A stretch of 64,000 nucleotides of DNA. It comes from Gymnodinialimonas ceratoperidinii. GTDB taxonomy: Bacteria > Pseudomonadota > Alphaproteobacteria > Rhodobacterales > Rhodobacteraceae. This document shows, piece after piece, positions 29,692 through 37,466 of the stretch (position 1 is its first letter; each line of letters starts with the position of its first letter). The stretch is from NCBI RefSeq assembly GCF_019297855.1, contig NZ_CP079194.1, positions 538,501-602,500 on the forward strand, given 5' to 3'. The notes under the pieces are model-generated. The model had not been told where the DNA came from, made no database searches, and saw only the letters and a program-made list of their open reading frames with translations. The position numbers and the translations under genes were made by a program.

Positions 29692-30345
29692 TCAGCCCGG
29701 CAGCTTCGCCATCCGCAGGTAGGGCAGCTTCGTGTCGATCGAGCCGTATTTCGCGATCGCATCCTCGTCCGAGACGGCGACCGGCACGACGACATCCTGA
29801 CCCGGTGTCCAGTTCGCGGGCGTGGCCACGTTTTCCTTTGCAGCGGTCTGCAACCCGTCGAGCGCACGCAGCACCTCGGCGAAGTTGCGGCCCACGTTCA
29901 TCGGGTAGGTCATCGTCAGCTTCAGCTTCTTGTCCGGACCGATGATGAAGACCGCGCGCACGGTGGCGGTGTCATTTGGCGTGCGACCGTCAGGCAGGTA
30001 GGCCTCGGCGGGGAGCATGTCGAAAGCCTTGGAGACCTCCAGCTCGGGGTCGGCGATGATCGGGAAGGTCGGCTCGGCGCCGGCGACGGATTGGATGTCG
30101 TTCTTCCACCGCTTGTGCTCTTCCACGCCGTCCACGGAGACGCCGATCACCTTGGTGTTCCGAGCGGCCCATTCGTCGGCCAGTTGTGCGACGGCGCCAA
30201 ACTCGGTGGTGCAGACAGGCGTGAAATCCTTGGGGTGGGAGAACAGGATCGCCCACTGATCGCCCACGAAATCGTGCAGCGAAGTGGTGCCTTGGTCGGT
30301 CTCGACCGTGATGTTCGGGATCTCGTCGTTGATGCGAAGGCCCAT
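29692..30345 (-). CDS. 1-Cys peroxiredoxin (Prx6 class)
   Basis: Thiol peroxidase that reduces hydrogen peroxide and organic hydroperoxides. The 217-residue length and the long C-terminal domain are those of the Prx6 group. The peroxidatic Cys45 is in FTPVCTTEFG, the thioredoxin-like start being WAILFSHPKD. There is no clear resolving Cys in the usual place, so an external reductant is expected. It is divergent from the aldehyde dehydrogenase gene. Confidence 0.94.
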   Translation of the reverse strand: MGLRINDEIPNITVETDQGTTSLHDFVGDQWAILFSHPKDFTPVCTTEFGAVAQLADEWAARNTKVIGVSVDGVEEHKRWKNDIQSVAGAEPTFPIIADPELEVSKAFDMLPAEAYLPDGRTPNDTATVRAVFIIGPDKKLKLTMTYPMNVGRNFAEVLRALDGLQTAAKENVATPANWTPGQDVVVPVAVSDEDAIAKYGSIDTKLPYLRMAKLPG

Positions 30346-30558
30346 GTCTCGTTCCTTTCCTGTTTGGTGGCAGTTCGGGTTCTACATAGGGGGTCTCCGG
30401 CAAGGGGTGAAGGTACCGCGCGCGATAAGGGCTGTCATCGGCGCCGAGGCTTCCTCCGCGAACGGGCGTTCCGACTGTCTCCACAGGGGCGAACGCAGGG
30501 TCTTGCGGTGGCGTCGCCGCAATGTCACGGTCTCGCGCGAAACAGACCGGAGGCTCCG

Positions 30559-31992
30559 ATGAGCAACGCAAAGAATTTCTACATCGACGGCAAATGGGTG
30601 GCCCCGGCCAAGGCCCGCGATCTGGCCGTCATCGACCCCTCGACCGAGGAAGTCTGCGAGACGATTTCGCTCGGCGACCAAGCCGACACCGACGCCGCCG
30701 TGGCCGCGGCGCGCCGCGCCTTCACCAGCTGGAGCCAGACCGACCCGGCCGAGCGCATCGCGGTGGCCGAGAAGTTGCTGGAGGTCTACAAGGCCCGTTC
30801 CGAGGACATGGCGCAGGCGATCAGCCGCGAGATGGGCGCGCCCCAGGACCTCGCCCGCGCGCAACAGGTCGGCGCCGGCTCCTGGCACCTCGAAGGGTTC
30901 ATCAAGGCGGCGAAGGATTTCGTCTGGGATCATCCCCTGGGCGACTGGGCCCCGAACGAGCGGACGGTCTACGAACCGATCGGTGTCTGCGCCCTGATCA
31001 CGCCGTGGAACTGGCCGATGAACCAGATCGTCCTGAAGGTCGTGCCTGCGTTGCTGACCGGCTGCACGATGATACTCAAACCCTCCGAGATCGCGCCGCT
31101 CTCGGGCATCCTGTTCTCCGAGATGATGGACGAGGCGGGCGTGCCTGCGGGCGTCTACAACATGGTGAACGGTGACGGACCGGGCGTTGGCAGCCAGCTG
31201 TCGGCGCACAAGGACGTGGATATGGTCAGCTTCACCGGCTCCACCCGGGCCGGGCGTCTGATCTCGAAAGCGGGCGCTGACACGATCAAGCGCATCAGCC
31301 TCGAGTTGGGCGGCAAGGGGGCGAACATCATCTTCGCGGATGCCGACGAGAAGGCCGTGAAGCAAGGCGTGATCCGCTGCTTCCGCAATACCGGTCAGTC
31401 GTGCAACGCGCCGACCCGGATGCTGGTCGAGCGCTCGCGCTACGACGAAGCGGTGGAGCAGGCGGCCGAGACGGCGGCCAAGGTCACCGTGGGTCCGGCC
31501 TCGGAAGAAGGCCGCCATATCGGGCCGGCGGTGTCGGAGCTGCAGTTCAACAAGATCCAGGACCTGATCCAGGTCGGCATCGACGAGGGTGCCAAGCTGA
31601 TCGCGGGCGGGACTGGCCGTCCGGAGAACCTCAACCGCGGTTATTATATCCGCCCCACGGTCTTCGCGGATGTGACGCCGGACATGACGATCTACCGGGA
31701 AGAAATCTTTGGACCGGTCCTGTCGATCATGCCTTTCGACAGCGAAGACGAGGCAGTGGCGATTGCCAATGACACGGACTACGGCCTGACGAACTACGTC
31801 CAGACGGGCGATGTCGAGAAGCTGCGCCGGGTCGCGCGGCAGCTGCGCTCGGGCATGGTCGAGGGTAATGGCAACGGCTTTGCCCAGGGCTCTCCTTTCG
31901 GGGGCTACAAGCAGTCCGGTAACGGGCGCGAAGGGGGGCGCTTCGGCCTGCACGAGTTCCTCGAGACCAAGGCGGTTTCCGGCTGGGGCTGA
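30559..31992 (+). CDS. Aldehyde dehydrogenase (NAD(P)+ dependent)
   Basis: A 477-residue enzyme of the classical aldehyde dehydrogenase superfamily. Asn151 in WNWPMNQ, Glu249 in LELGGKGAN and Cys282 in NTGQSCNAPTR form the active site; FTGSTRAG is the cofactor loop. The ATG at 30559 has GGAGG upstream; the frame runs further upstream but that region is the peroxiredoxin gene's promoter and complement. The closest broad type is the unspecific aldehyde dehydrogenases of alphaproteobacteria. The substrate is not determined by the sequence. An inverted repeat follows the stop. Confidence 0.94.
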   Translation: MSNAKNFYIDGKWVAPAKARDLAVIDPSTEEVCETISLGDQADTDAAVAAARRAFTSWSQTDPAERIAVAEKLLEVYKARSEDMAQAISREMGAPQDLARAQQVGAGSWHLEGFIKAAKDFVWDHPLGDWAPNERTVYEPIGVCALITPWNWPMNQIVLKVVPALLTGCTMILKPSEIAPLSGILFSEMMDEAGVPAGVYNMVNGDGPGVGSQLSAHKDVDMVSFTGSTRAGRLISKAGADTIKRISLELGGKGANIIFADADEKAVKQGVIRCFRNTGQSCNAPTRMLVERSRYDEAVEQAAETAAKVTVGPASEEGRHIGPAVSELQFNKIQDLIQVGIDEGAKLIAGGTGRPENLNRGYYIRPTVFADVTPDMTIYREEIFGPVLSIMPFDSEDEAVAIANDTDYGLTNYVQTGDVEKLRRVARQLRSGMVEGNGNGFAQGSPFGGYKQSGNGREGGRFGLHEFLETKAVSGWG

Positions 31993-32001
31993 GAAATTTT
32001 T

Positions 32002-32039
32002 GGCGTGCGGGGGAGTTGTTTCCCGCACGCCTGAGTTTT
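32002..32039 (+). terminator. Probable terminator of the aldehyde dehydrogenase gene
   Basis: 10-bp perfect inverted repeat (GGCGTGCGGG at 32002–32011 with CCCGCACGCC at 32022–32031), starting 10 bases after the stop codon and followed by TGAGTTTT. Confidence 0.7.
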
Positions 32040-32297
32040 CGGTGTGCAGGCGTGCGCACTGAGTCTAATTGACTGAAAATATTTTATTTTCCTCTTGATC
32101 GCAGCGGTGTCGTGGCTTGAAAAGCTGCGGTTTTTCTTTTTTGGAGGGGGCGGCGCTTGCCTTCGGCATCGCCCCTCCCGCCCTCCCGTATGGTGTTTCG
32201 GTCGGCGTTTCTGAGCGGCGCTCCCTCTGACCGCGCGACGATTGCGCGCGCACTCTCGGGCAGCAGCGTACGCGGCGGCGGGGGGAGCCTCCGGCGG

Positions 32298-32331
32298 GAG
32301 TTGTATCGGCCAAGATGAAGGAGCGGTGGGG
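32298..32331 (+). repeat. Dispersed intergenic repeat, copy 1
   Basis: GAGTTGTATCGG then CCAAGATGAAGGAGCGGTGGGG. It shares 25 or more aligned bases with copies at 36459, 46377 and 53401, and with the inverted copy at 36645. All lie just downstream of genes. Confidence 0.85.
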
Positions 32332-32344
32332 CGCGGGTTGAGGG

Positions 32345-32998
32345 CTAGAAGGGCACCTTGGCGCGGAAGGTCATGCCGATGCCGCCGTCGGGGTGGCGGA
32401 GTTTGAGGCTTTCGGCGTGGAGCATCAGGCGCGGGAAGGTGCGCGCGGGGCCCTTGGCGTAGAAGGGGTCGCCAAGGATCGGGTGGCCGATTTCGAGCAT
32501 GTGGACGCGGAGTTGATGGGAGCGGCCGGTTCGGGGGTAGAGCCGCATGCGGGTGGTGCCGTCCTCGATCCGCATCCGGCGCCAGTCGGTCTGCGCGGGT
32601 TTGCCGGTTTCATAATTCACGTGTTGCAGCGGACGATTGGGCCAATCCACGATGAGGGGCAGGTCGATGTGGCCTTCTTTTTCGGCCACTTCGCCCCAGA
32701 CGCGGGCGACATAGGTCTTCTTCATCTGCCGCTTTTCGAATTGCAGGCCGAGGTGGCGTTGCGCGTGCGGGGTGCGGGCGAAGACCATGACGCCGGAGGT
32801 GTCCATGTCGAGACGGTGGACGAGAAGAACCTCGGGGAAGGCGGCCTGGAGGCGGGCGATCAGGCAATCGGACAGGTGCTCGCCTTTGCCGGGCACCGAC
32901 AGGAGGCCCGCGGGTTTGTTGACCAGCAGGAGCTCGTGATCCTCGTGGAGGATGTCCAGCGGGGTCTCGGGCGGGGAATAGACGAAATCAGAACTCAC
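32345..32998 (-). CDS. RluA-family pseudouridine synthase
   Basis: A 217-residue protein, close to the 219 residues of E. coli RluA. The catalytic Asp is in HRLDMDTSGVMVFAR. Other family motifs are LLVNKPAGLLSVPG, RTGRSHQLRVHM and HPILGDPFYA. No S4 domain is present, so the RluA (23S U746/tRNA U32) group is most likely; the exact target cannot be read from the sequence. The gene upstream on the same strand (33005–33268) is 6 bases away. Confidence 0.92.
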   Translation of the reverse strand: MSSDFVYSPPETPLDILHEDHELLLVNKPAGLLSVPGKGEHLSDCLIARLQAAFPEVLLVHRLDMDTSGVMVFARTPHAQRHLGLQFEKRQMKKTYVARVWGEVAEKEGHIDLPLIVDWPNRPLQHVNYETGKPAQTDWRRMRIEDGTTRMRLYPRTGRSHQLRVHMLEIGHPILGDPFYAKGPARTFPRLMLHAESLKLRHPDGGIGMTFRAKVPF

Positions 32999-33004
32999 GG
33001 GGGG

Positions 33005-33268
33005 TCACTGCGCTTTCAGAAAGGCGGGAAAATTGAACGCGAAGAGTGCGAGGGTCAGCGCGAGGAGGAGGCGACGGTCGCGTTGATCCTCGGCGCTGGT
33101 GAGCCAGTATTTCGCCTGCCTCAGGAAGGCGCCCACGCCGGGGAACATTGCGCGGCTCTGTTCGGCGTTGCGGCGGCGAAAAAGGAACAGGGTGCGGAAC
33201 ATCATGAAGGCCCAGGCCAGAAACACGAGCCCTTGCAGGGTGAGGAGAATGCTCTGCGCGACGGTCAT
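33005..33268 (-). CDS. Small hypothetical membrane protein
   Basis: 87 residues from 33268 (MTVAQSILLTLQG). Two hydrophobic segments, about 5–25 and 68–85, are separated by a basic loop (LFRRRNAEQSRAMFPG). GAAGGC precedes the ATG. It is 6 bases upstream of the RluA-type gene, so probably in one mRNA. I do not recognise the family. Confidence 0.65.
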   Translation of the reverse strand: MTVAQSILLTLQGLVFLAWAFMMFRTLFLFRRRNAEQSRAMFPGVGAFLRQAKYWLTSAEDQRDRRLLLALTLALFAFNFPAFLKAQ

Positions 33269-33376
33269 TGGTGGTGCCTTCCGGAGGGTCTTGGCCGGTG
33301 TACGAGGCAGGCCATAGCAGCAAAGCCCCCGCGCGCCTAGGTGGGGGGGAATTACTGCGCGGGCCAAGGGGCGCAG

Positions 33377-34036
33377 TCAGATGCCGATGAAGGGCTGTGC
33401 CAGCCGCGGCAGGAGGCTGCGGAAGCGCAGTTTCGCGTCGGTGGCGACGAGGCAGATGCAATCCTCTCCCGGCTCCGCGATGGGTTGGTGGGTGATCTCC
33501 GTGTCCGCGACCTCCAGATCGCCACGGGCGAAGCGGCCGCCCTCATCCCGGTAAGCGCCTTGCAGCACCAGCGTCATTTCCGAGCCGTGGTGGCTGTGCA
33601 CCGGCATTTCGCGGCCCGCGGGAATCAGCAGGAGCCGGGCGATGCCGCCCTCGTCGCTGTGCAGCACGCATTGCTTCACGCCGCCGCCCACGGCGCGCCA
33701 GGAGACGGCGGTCTCATCTCCGCCGACCGCGTCTTGCAGGGGCGCGGGAAAAAGACCCTTCGCGTGCGGGGTGGGGCGCGGGGCCGGCGCTGCACCGTCT
33801 ATTTTGGCGAGCGTTTGTTGCAGGCTGTCCGGCGCGGGCGCGGCCCGGTCCAGATCCTCGGCATCGAGATCGCAGAGCACGGCCCCGCCCAGTGCCTCGA
33901 AGGTCTCCAGCCGGGCGCGGGCGTCGTCGCTGAGCGAGACATGGGTGGCGAGCACGAGGTCGAAGGCTTGCGACAGCGTGCCGGTCGCATAGCCCATCAG
34001 CACGTCGTCGGGGGCGGTATGGTGCGTGTCGGTCAT
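33377..34036 (-). CDS. chrR: ChrR-family anti-sigma factor, lacking the two Cys zinc ligands
   Basis: Cupin-type anti-sigma factor that holds SigE inactive until singlet oxygen or peroxides appear, as known in Rhodobacter sphaeroides. The C-terminal cupin metal site is intact: HSHHGSE (two His and Glu) and ITHQPI (His). In R. sphaeroides ChrR the N-terminal anti-sigma domain binds zinc through His6, His31, Cys35 and Cys38. Here His6 and His32 are kept but the Cys positions read LSDDA, that is Ser36 and Ala39. The alignment in this area is unambiguous (LATHVSLSDDARAR). The stop of rpoE is 9 bases upstream of its start, so the two form an operon. Confidence 0.93.
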   Translation of the reverse strand: MTDTHHTAPDDVLMGYATGTLSQAFDLVLATHVSLSDDARARLETFEALGGAVLCDLDAEDLDRAAPAPDSLQQTLAKIDGAAPAPRPTPHAKGLFPAPLQDAVGGDETAVSWRAVGGGVKQCVLHSDEGGIARLLLIPAGREMPVHSHHGSEMTLVLQGAYRDEGGRFARGDLEVADTEITHQPIAEPGEDCICLVATDAKLRFRSLLPRLAQPFIGI

Positions 34037-34045
34037 CGGTTCGCT

Positions 34046-34594
34046 TCAGGTCATGGCATGGCGCAGGCGGTCGAGCGCCAGGCGGATGCGGGATTTGATG
34101 GTGCCAAGGGGCAGGCCGGTTTCGAGCGAGATCTCGGCATGGGAGAGATCGCCGAAATAGGCGCGCTGCACGAGGCTGCGTTGCTTTTCGGGGAGCTTGG
34201 CCAGCGCTGCGGCAAGCCGCTCGGTATCTTGTTGCAGGGCAAGCGCCTCGGCCTGCTCGGGCGGGGCTTCGGGGCCCCAGGGCAGATCCTCGGGCTCGGG
34301 CCGGGCGGCGCGGCGCAGCAGGTCGATCCGGCGGTTGCGGGCGATGGTGAAGATCCACGTCGCCACGGAGGCGCGTGCGGGGTCATACATGTGAGCCTTG
34401 CGCCAGAGGGTGGCCATGACGTCCTGCATACAATCCTCCGCGAGGCTGGCATCGGCCCCGGATTTCATCAGGAACGCCTTTACCCGTGGGGCGAAATGCC
34501 GAAACAATTCGGCAAAGGCGGCCTGATCCTGGTTCTGCGCGATGGCGGCCATTTGCGTGGCCCATTGCGCCTGAGAGTCTTCGTCTGCCGTCAC
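34046..34594 (-). CDS. rpoE: ECF sigma factor, RpoE/SigE type of the ChrR-controlled group
   Basis: Region 2 is FRHFAPRVKAFLMKSG with the following ATLWRKAHMYDPARASVATWIFTIARNRRIDLLRR; region 4 is LPEKQRSLVQRAYFGDLSHAEISLETGLPLGTIKSR. These match SigE of Rhodobacter, which controls the singlet-oxygen regulon. Start: a GTG at 34594 gives 182 residues beginning VTADEDSQAQ; GTG at 34654 would add a non-family extension. No clear SigE-type -35 (TGATCC) with a -10 at the right distance was found upstream; a TGATCA is present at about 34677–34682. ChrR follows. Confidence 0.92.
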   Translation of the reverse strand: MTADEDSQAQWATQMAAIAQNQDQAAFAELFRHFAPRVKAFLMKSGADASLAEDCMQDVMATLWRKAHMYDPARASVATWIFTIARNRRIDLLRRAARPEPEDLPWGPEAPPEQAEALALQQDTERLAAALAKLPEKQRSLVQRAYFGDLSHAEISLETGLPLGTIKSRIRLALDRLRHAMT

Positions 34595-34817
34595 GATCGT
34601 TCCACAAGTCTCTGTTGCCGAATGGAATTCTGCCCCATCCGCCGTCGCACCCACGGTCTGGTGCCGTGGCCGCTCGTGATCAGCTTATTCATGTTACGAT
34701 GGGGCGGCCAGAGTGGATCACAATGACTGGCACCGGAGCGGGGGTGGGTTTGTTCTGCATCAAGGCGAGACGCGGTGGGGCGTGGTGTCGTGCCGGGGTG
34801 GACAGGAGGATGGACAG

Positions 34818-35132
34818 ATGGAGATTTCAGCGAGAGCGGTGGCGCAGGTGATCCTGATGGGCCACGAAATGGGCCGCGCCGAGGGCGAATTGCGCGGGTT
34901 CATCGAGCGGCTGGGCCAAGAGGAGCAGGCCGAACTGGTAGCGATTTTCTGGGTCGGCCGCGGCAGTTTCGACGCCGAGGAATTCGCCGAAGCGCGGGCG
35001 GTGGCGCTGCGCGAGGCGACGGTGCCGACCGCGGATTACCTGTTCGGGAGCCCGCATTTTGCGGACCATTTGGAAGCGGGCGCCGAGGCGTTGGATCTGG
35101 ACGTGGCTGGGCAGGAGGACGATCTGCTCTGA
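34818..35132 (+). CDS. DUF3775 domain protein
   Basis: A 104-residue acidic protein starting MEISARAVAQVILMGHEM after AGGAGG. The pattern EEQAELVAIFWVGRGSFDAEEFAEA is that of DUF3775, a family of unknown function common in alphaproteobacteria. It is divergent from rpoE, and convergent with the saccharopine-dehydrogenase-like gene, 17 bases from its end. Confidence 0.85.
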   Translation: MEISARAVAQVILMGHEMGRAEGELRGFIERLGQEEQAELVAIFWVGRGSFDAEEFAEARAVALREATVPTADYLFGSPHFADHLEAGAEALDLDVAGQEDDLL

Positions 35133-35149
35133 CGCCTCAGGGGCGCGGT

Positions 35150-36193
35150 TCAGAGGGCTTGGCGGAAGGTCTCGTGCGCGCGGGCCCAGATGCCGGTGTC
35201 GATCTGCGGCAGGGTCAAGAGGTGGGGCAGAAGCTGCGCGGCGAAATCCTCGGAGCTTTCGAGCGGCAGGAGCGAGGGCAGGTTGTCGATCGCCATGACG
35301 TCCAGCGGTGGGTTCTCGGCGACGCGCAGCGTCGGTTCGGCCCAGGTGGTGACGCGGTCGTAGACCTTGACCGGCGAGAAATCCGAGTCCGGATCGCAGG
35401 CGATGTCGCCGATGACGCGCAGGGCGCGGGGATGTTCGGCGGCGTCGGCGGGGACGAAGACCGGAACGCCCTCCATCGCGAGGATGCAATTGAGGAAGAT
35501 GTTGTGGGAGAGGACCTCGGGGAACGGGCCGCCGTGGGCGGTTTCGGCCATGTCCCACGGAATCGCGGTGACGCCGATCTCTCGCAGGAAGGCCGCGGCG
35601 CCGGTGCCGGTTCGGCCCAGCGCACCGATGATCAGCGCCGTCGGTGGCGGCGCCCCGGCCTCGCCGAGCTGAGCCTTGATGTCCGCCACGAGAGCGGCCT
35701 GATCGGGCCAGGTGGTGACTGCCGCCATCGAGGCACCCCGGTGCTGGGCGGCCCAGGCGGCGGTGCTGAGCGCGGCGCCCACGAAGCCCGCCCAATAGCC
35801 GAAAGCGGCAACGCGCCGCTGGGTTTCGTCGACGAGATACTCCAGGTCGTAGAGCGCGCCGCCCCCGGCCTTGAAACGGGCCAGTAGGTCCTGACCGTCG
35901 GGCTGGCCTTTGAAGGCGTGGCCAAAAAGGATGTGGCGGTGCCTAAGCGGGCCGGTGTCGGCGGGAAGCTCCTTGAGCCCGAAGATCACGGCGTCATCAG
36001 GGGCGTTGCGCCAAGCACCCGAGGACGCGATCTGCGCGCCGGCGCGGCGGTACGCGTCGATCGGCAACACGCGGGTCGGGCTTTCCTCGACCGTGACCTC
36101 CATCCCTTCCGCCAGAAGACGCGCGACGCCCTGTGGGGTGATGCCCACGCGGCGCTCGTTCGCGCGTTCCTCGGCCCGGACCCAGAGATGCAT
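35150..36193 (-). CDS. Saccharopine dehydrogenase-like protein (LYS1 type)
   Basis: A 347-residue protein resembling NAD+ L-lysine-forming saccharopine dehydrogenase of fungi: RAEERANERRVGITPQGVARL at the N-terminus, IIGALGRTGTGAAAFLREIG as the nucleotide-binding fold, and HNIFLNCILAMEGVPVFV. Because dapB shows a DAP lysine route, the role is probably degradation of lysine via saccharopine or an NAD-dependent side reaction. No lysine-ketoglutarate reductase gene is near. The start ATG at 36193 overlaps the stop of a 53-residue membrane peptide by one base (TGATG). Confidence 0.85.
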   Translation of the reverse strand: MHLWVRAEERANERRVGITPQGVARLLAEGMEVTVEESPTRVLPIDAYRRAGAQIASSGAWRNAPDDAVIFGLKELPADTGPLRHRHILFGHAFKGQPDGQDLLARFKAGGGALYDLEYLVDETQRRVAAFGYWAGFVGAALSTAAWAAQHRGASMAAVTTWPDQAALVADIKAQLGEAGAPPPTALIIGALGRTGTGAAAFLREIGVTAIPWDMAETAHGGPFPEVLSHNIFLNCILAMEGVPVFVPADAAEHPRALRVIGDIACDPDSDFSPVKVYDRVTTWAEPTLRVAENPPLDVMAIDNLPSLLPLESSEDFAAQLLPHLLTLPQIDTGIWARAHETFRQAL

Positions 36194-36354
36194 CAATAGC
36201 CTATCGTGCTGCGGATCAGCGGCAATGCCGATGCGGCGGCTATGCCCACGACCGCCCCGGCGGCGAGCCGCAGCAGCGCCGTGCCTAGCGCCGGCGACGC
36301 GAGGGAGAGCACACCACAGACGGAGGCGTAGAAAGTGAGAGCGAGGATATCCAT
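36193..36354 (-). CDS. Small hydrophobic protein, 53 residues
   Basis: Reads MDILALTFYASVCGVLSLAS and then PALGTALLRLAAGAVVGIAAASALPLIRSTIGY. Two predicted transmembrane helices (about 5–22 and 25–46). Its TGA overlaps the ATG of the saccharopine-dehydrogenase-like gene, which is the strongest sign that it is translated. There is no strong ribosome-binding site. No family recognised. Confidence 0.55.
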   Translation of the reverse strand: MDILALTFYASVCGVLSLASPALGTALLRLAAGAVVGIAAASALPLIRSTIGY

Positions 36355-36458
36355 GGCAGCAAGGCTAGCAGGCTGCGCCGCTTCGCGCTAGCGCCGGTTG
36401 AGGTGCGAGCCGTTGCGAAGCCGCTTCGGGCCAGGGCGCGTGGGGAGAGAGGGGGATT

Positions 36459-36486
36459 GAGTTGTATTTGCCAAGATGAAGGGAGC
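36459..36486 (+). repeat. Dispersed intergenic repeat, copy 2
   Basis: GAGTTGTATTTG followed by CCAAGATGAAGGGAGC; differs from copy 1 at the CGG/TTG triplet. Confidence 0.85.
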
Positions 36487-36644
36487 AGCGGAGGTAAGTG
36501 ACCTCGGCGCCTGCGTTTGAGGCGCGCGCGTCGCTTCTTGAACTGGCAAGGCGGGGCGGCAAAGGGAGGGCACCGTCCTCCCCACCAATGCCAAAAACTC
36601 AGACCACGTTTCTGCCTGACGCACAGCTTCATTGGGAGCACGAC

Positions 36645-36676
36645 GCTCCTCCTTCATCTTGGAAAATATAACTCAA
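36645..36676 (-). repeat. Dispersed intergenic repeat, copy 3 (inverted)
   Basis: On the minus strand ATTGAGTTATATTTT, then CCAAGATGAAGGAGGAGC. Opposite in direction to copy 2. Confidence 0.8.
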
Positions 36677-36737
36677 TCCGACGTTGCCGCGCAAGACTAC
36701 GCCAGAGGCAGAAACGCTGAGAGAGCAATTGTGCGGC

Positions 36738-37466
36738 TCAGGACCAGGTGACTTCGCCGAGGAAGATGTAGCCGGCGCCGTAGATTGTCTTGATCAGGCG
36801 GGGGTTCTTGGGGTCTTCACCCAGTTTCGTGCGCAGGCGCGAGATGCGGACGTCCATGGCACGGTCGAAGCTGTCGCCTGCGGCGCCGCCGAGGGTCTCT
36901 TGCATCTGTTGCCTGGAAATCAGCCGCTTGGGGGCGTTGAGGAAGAGGCGCAGGACCTCGCCCTCGGCGTGCGAAAAGGGCACCTCTTCTCCGTTCTCGT
37001 CGGTCAGCATGTAGCTGTCGAAATGCGCCGTCCAGCCGTTGAATCGCGCCGTGTTCTGGGCGCGGTCAGGCGCCTTGGGGCTGCGCAGGCGGGCGCGGAC
37101 GCGGGCGATGACTTCGGCCGGATCGAAGGGCTTGATGATGTAATCGTCAGCGCCGAGTTCCAGTCCGGTGACGCGGTCCTGCACCTGGGCGCGGCCCGAG
37201 ATGATGATGATCGCCGCGCCGGATTCCAGTGCCAGCCGGTGCACCACGGCGAGCCCGTCGCGGTCGGGCAGGCCGAGGTCGACGAGGCAGACATCGGGGG
37301 TGGTATGACGCAGGGCCGCTTCGAACTCGGTGGCGCGGGCAAAGGCGGCGGTGCGGAAGCCCGCATCCGAGAGCGCCTCGGACAGCATGGCGCGGATCTG
37401 CGGCTCGTCATCGAGGATCGTGACGAGTGGGGCGGCGGTGGTGGCATTCAATGCGGGGTCGGTCAT
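36738..37466 (-). CDS. OmpR-family response regulator
   Basis: 242 residues. The receiver domain has the acid pair at 19–20 (ILDDEPQIR), phospho-acceptor Asp63 in CLVDLGLPDRDG, and the Lys in YIIKPFDPAEV. The winged-helix DNA-binding domain (about 145–240) ends in RTKLGEDPKNPRLIKTIYGAGY. The start overlaps the last codons of the hybrid kinase by 4 bases, so the two are a cognate pair. Target genes are unknown. Confidence 0.94.
   Translation of the reverse strand: MTDPALNATTAAPLVTILDDEPQIRAMLSEALSDAGFRTAAFARATEFEAALRHTTPDVCLVDLGLPDRDGLAVVHRLALESGAAIIIISGRAQVQDRVTGLELGADDYIIKPFDPAEVIARVRARLRSPKAPDRAQNTARFNGWTAHFDSYMLTDENGEEVPFSHAEGEVLRLFLNAPKRLISRQQMQETLGGAAGDSFDRAMDVRISRLRTKLGEDPKNPRLIKTIYGAGYIFLGEVTWS

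Larger units (their letters stand above)
31993..32344. other. Intergenic region with terminator and dispersed repeat
   Basis: 352 bases between the aldehyde dehydrogenase and the convergent RluA-type gene. It has an inverted repeat (32002–32031), a G/C-rich block, and one copy of the GAGTTGTAT..CCAAGATGAAG repeat (32298–32331). No gene recognised. Confidence 0.6.
36355..36737. other. Intergenic region bounded by an inverted pair of the dispersed repeat
   Basis: 383 bases. A direct copy (36459–36486) and an inverted copy (36645–36676) of the dispersed repeat enclose about 158 bases. Between them I see no gene, RNA or terminator. Short open frames on both strands have no recognisable protein character. 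Confidence 0.65.

Noticed and set aside
29620-30558. N-terminal extension joining the aldehyde dehydrogenase frame to sequence over the peroxiredoxin gene
   Set aside because: The real start at 30559 has a good SD; the upstream part is antisense to a real gene.
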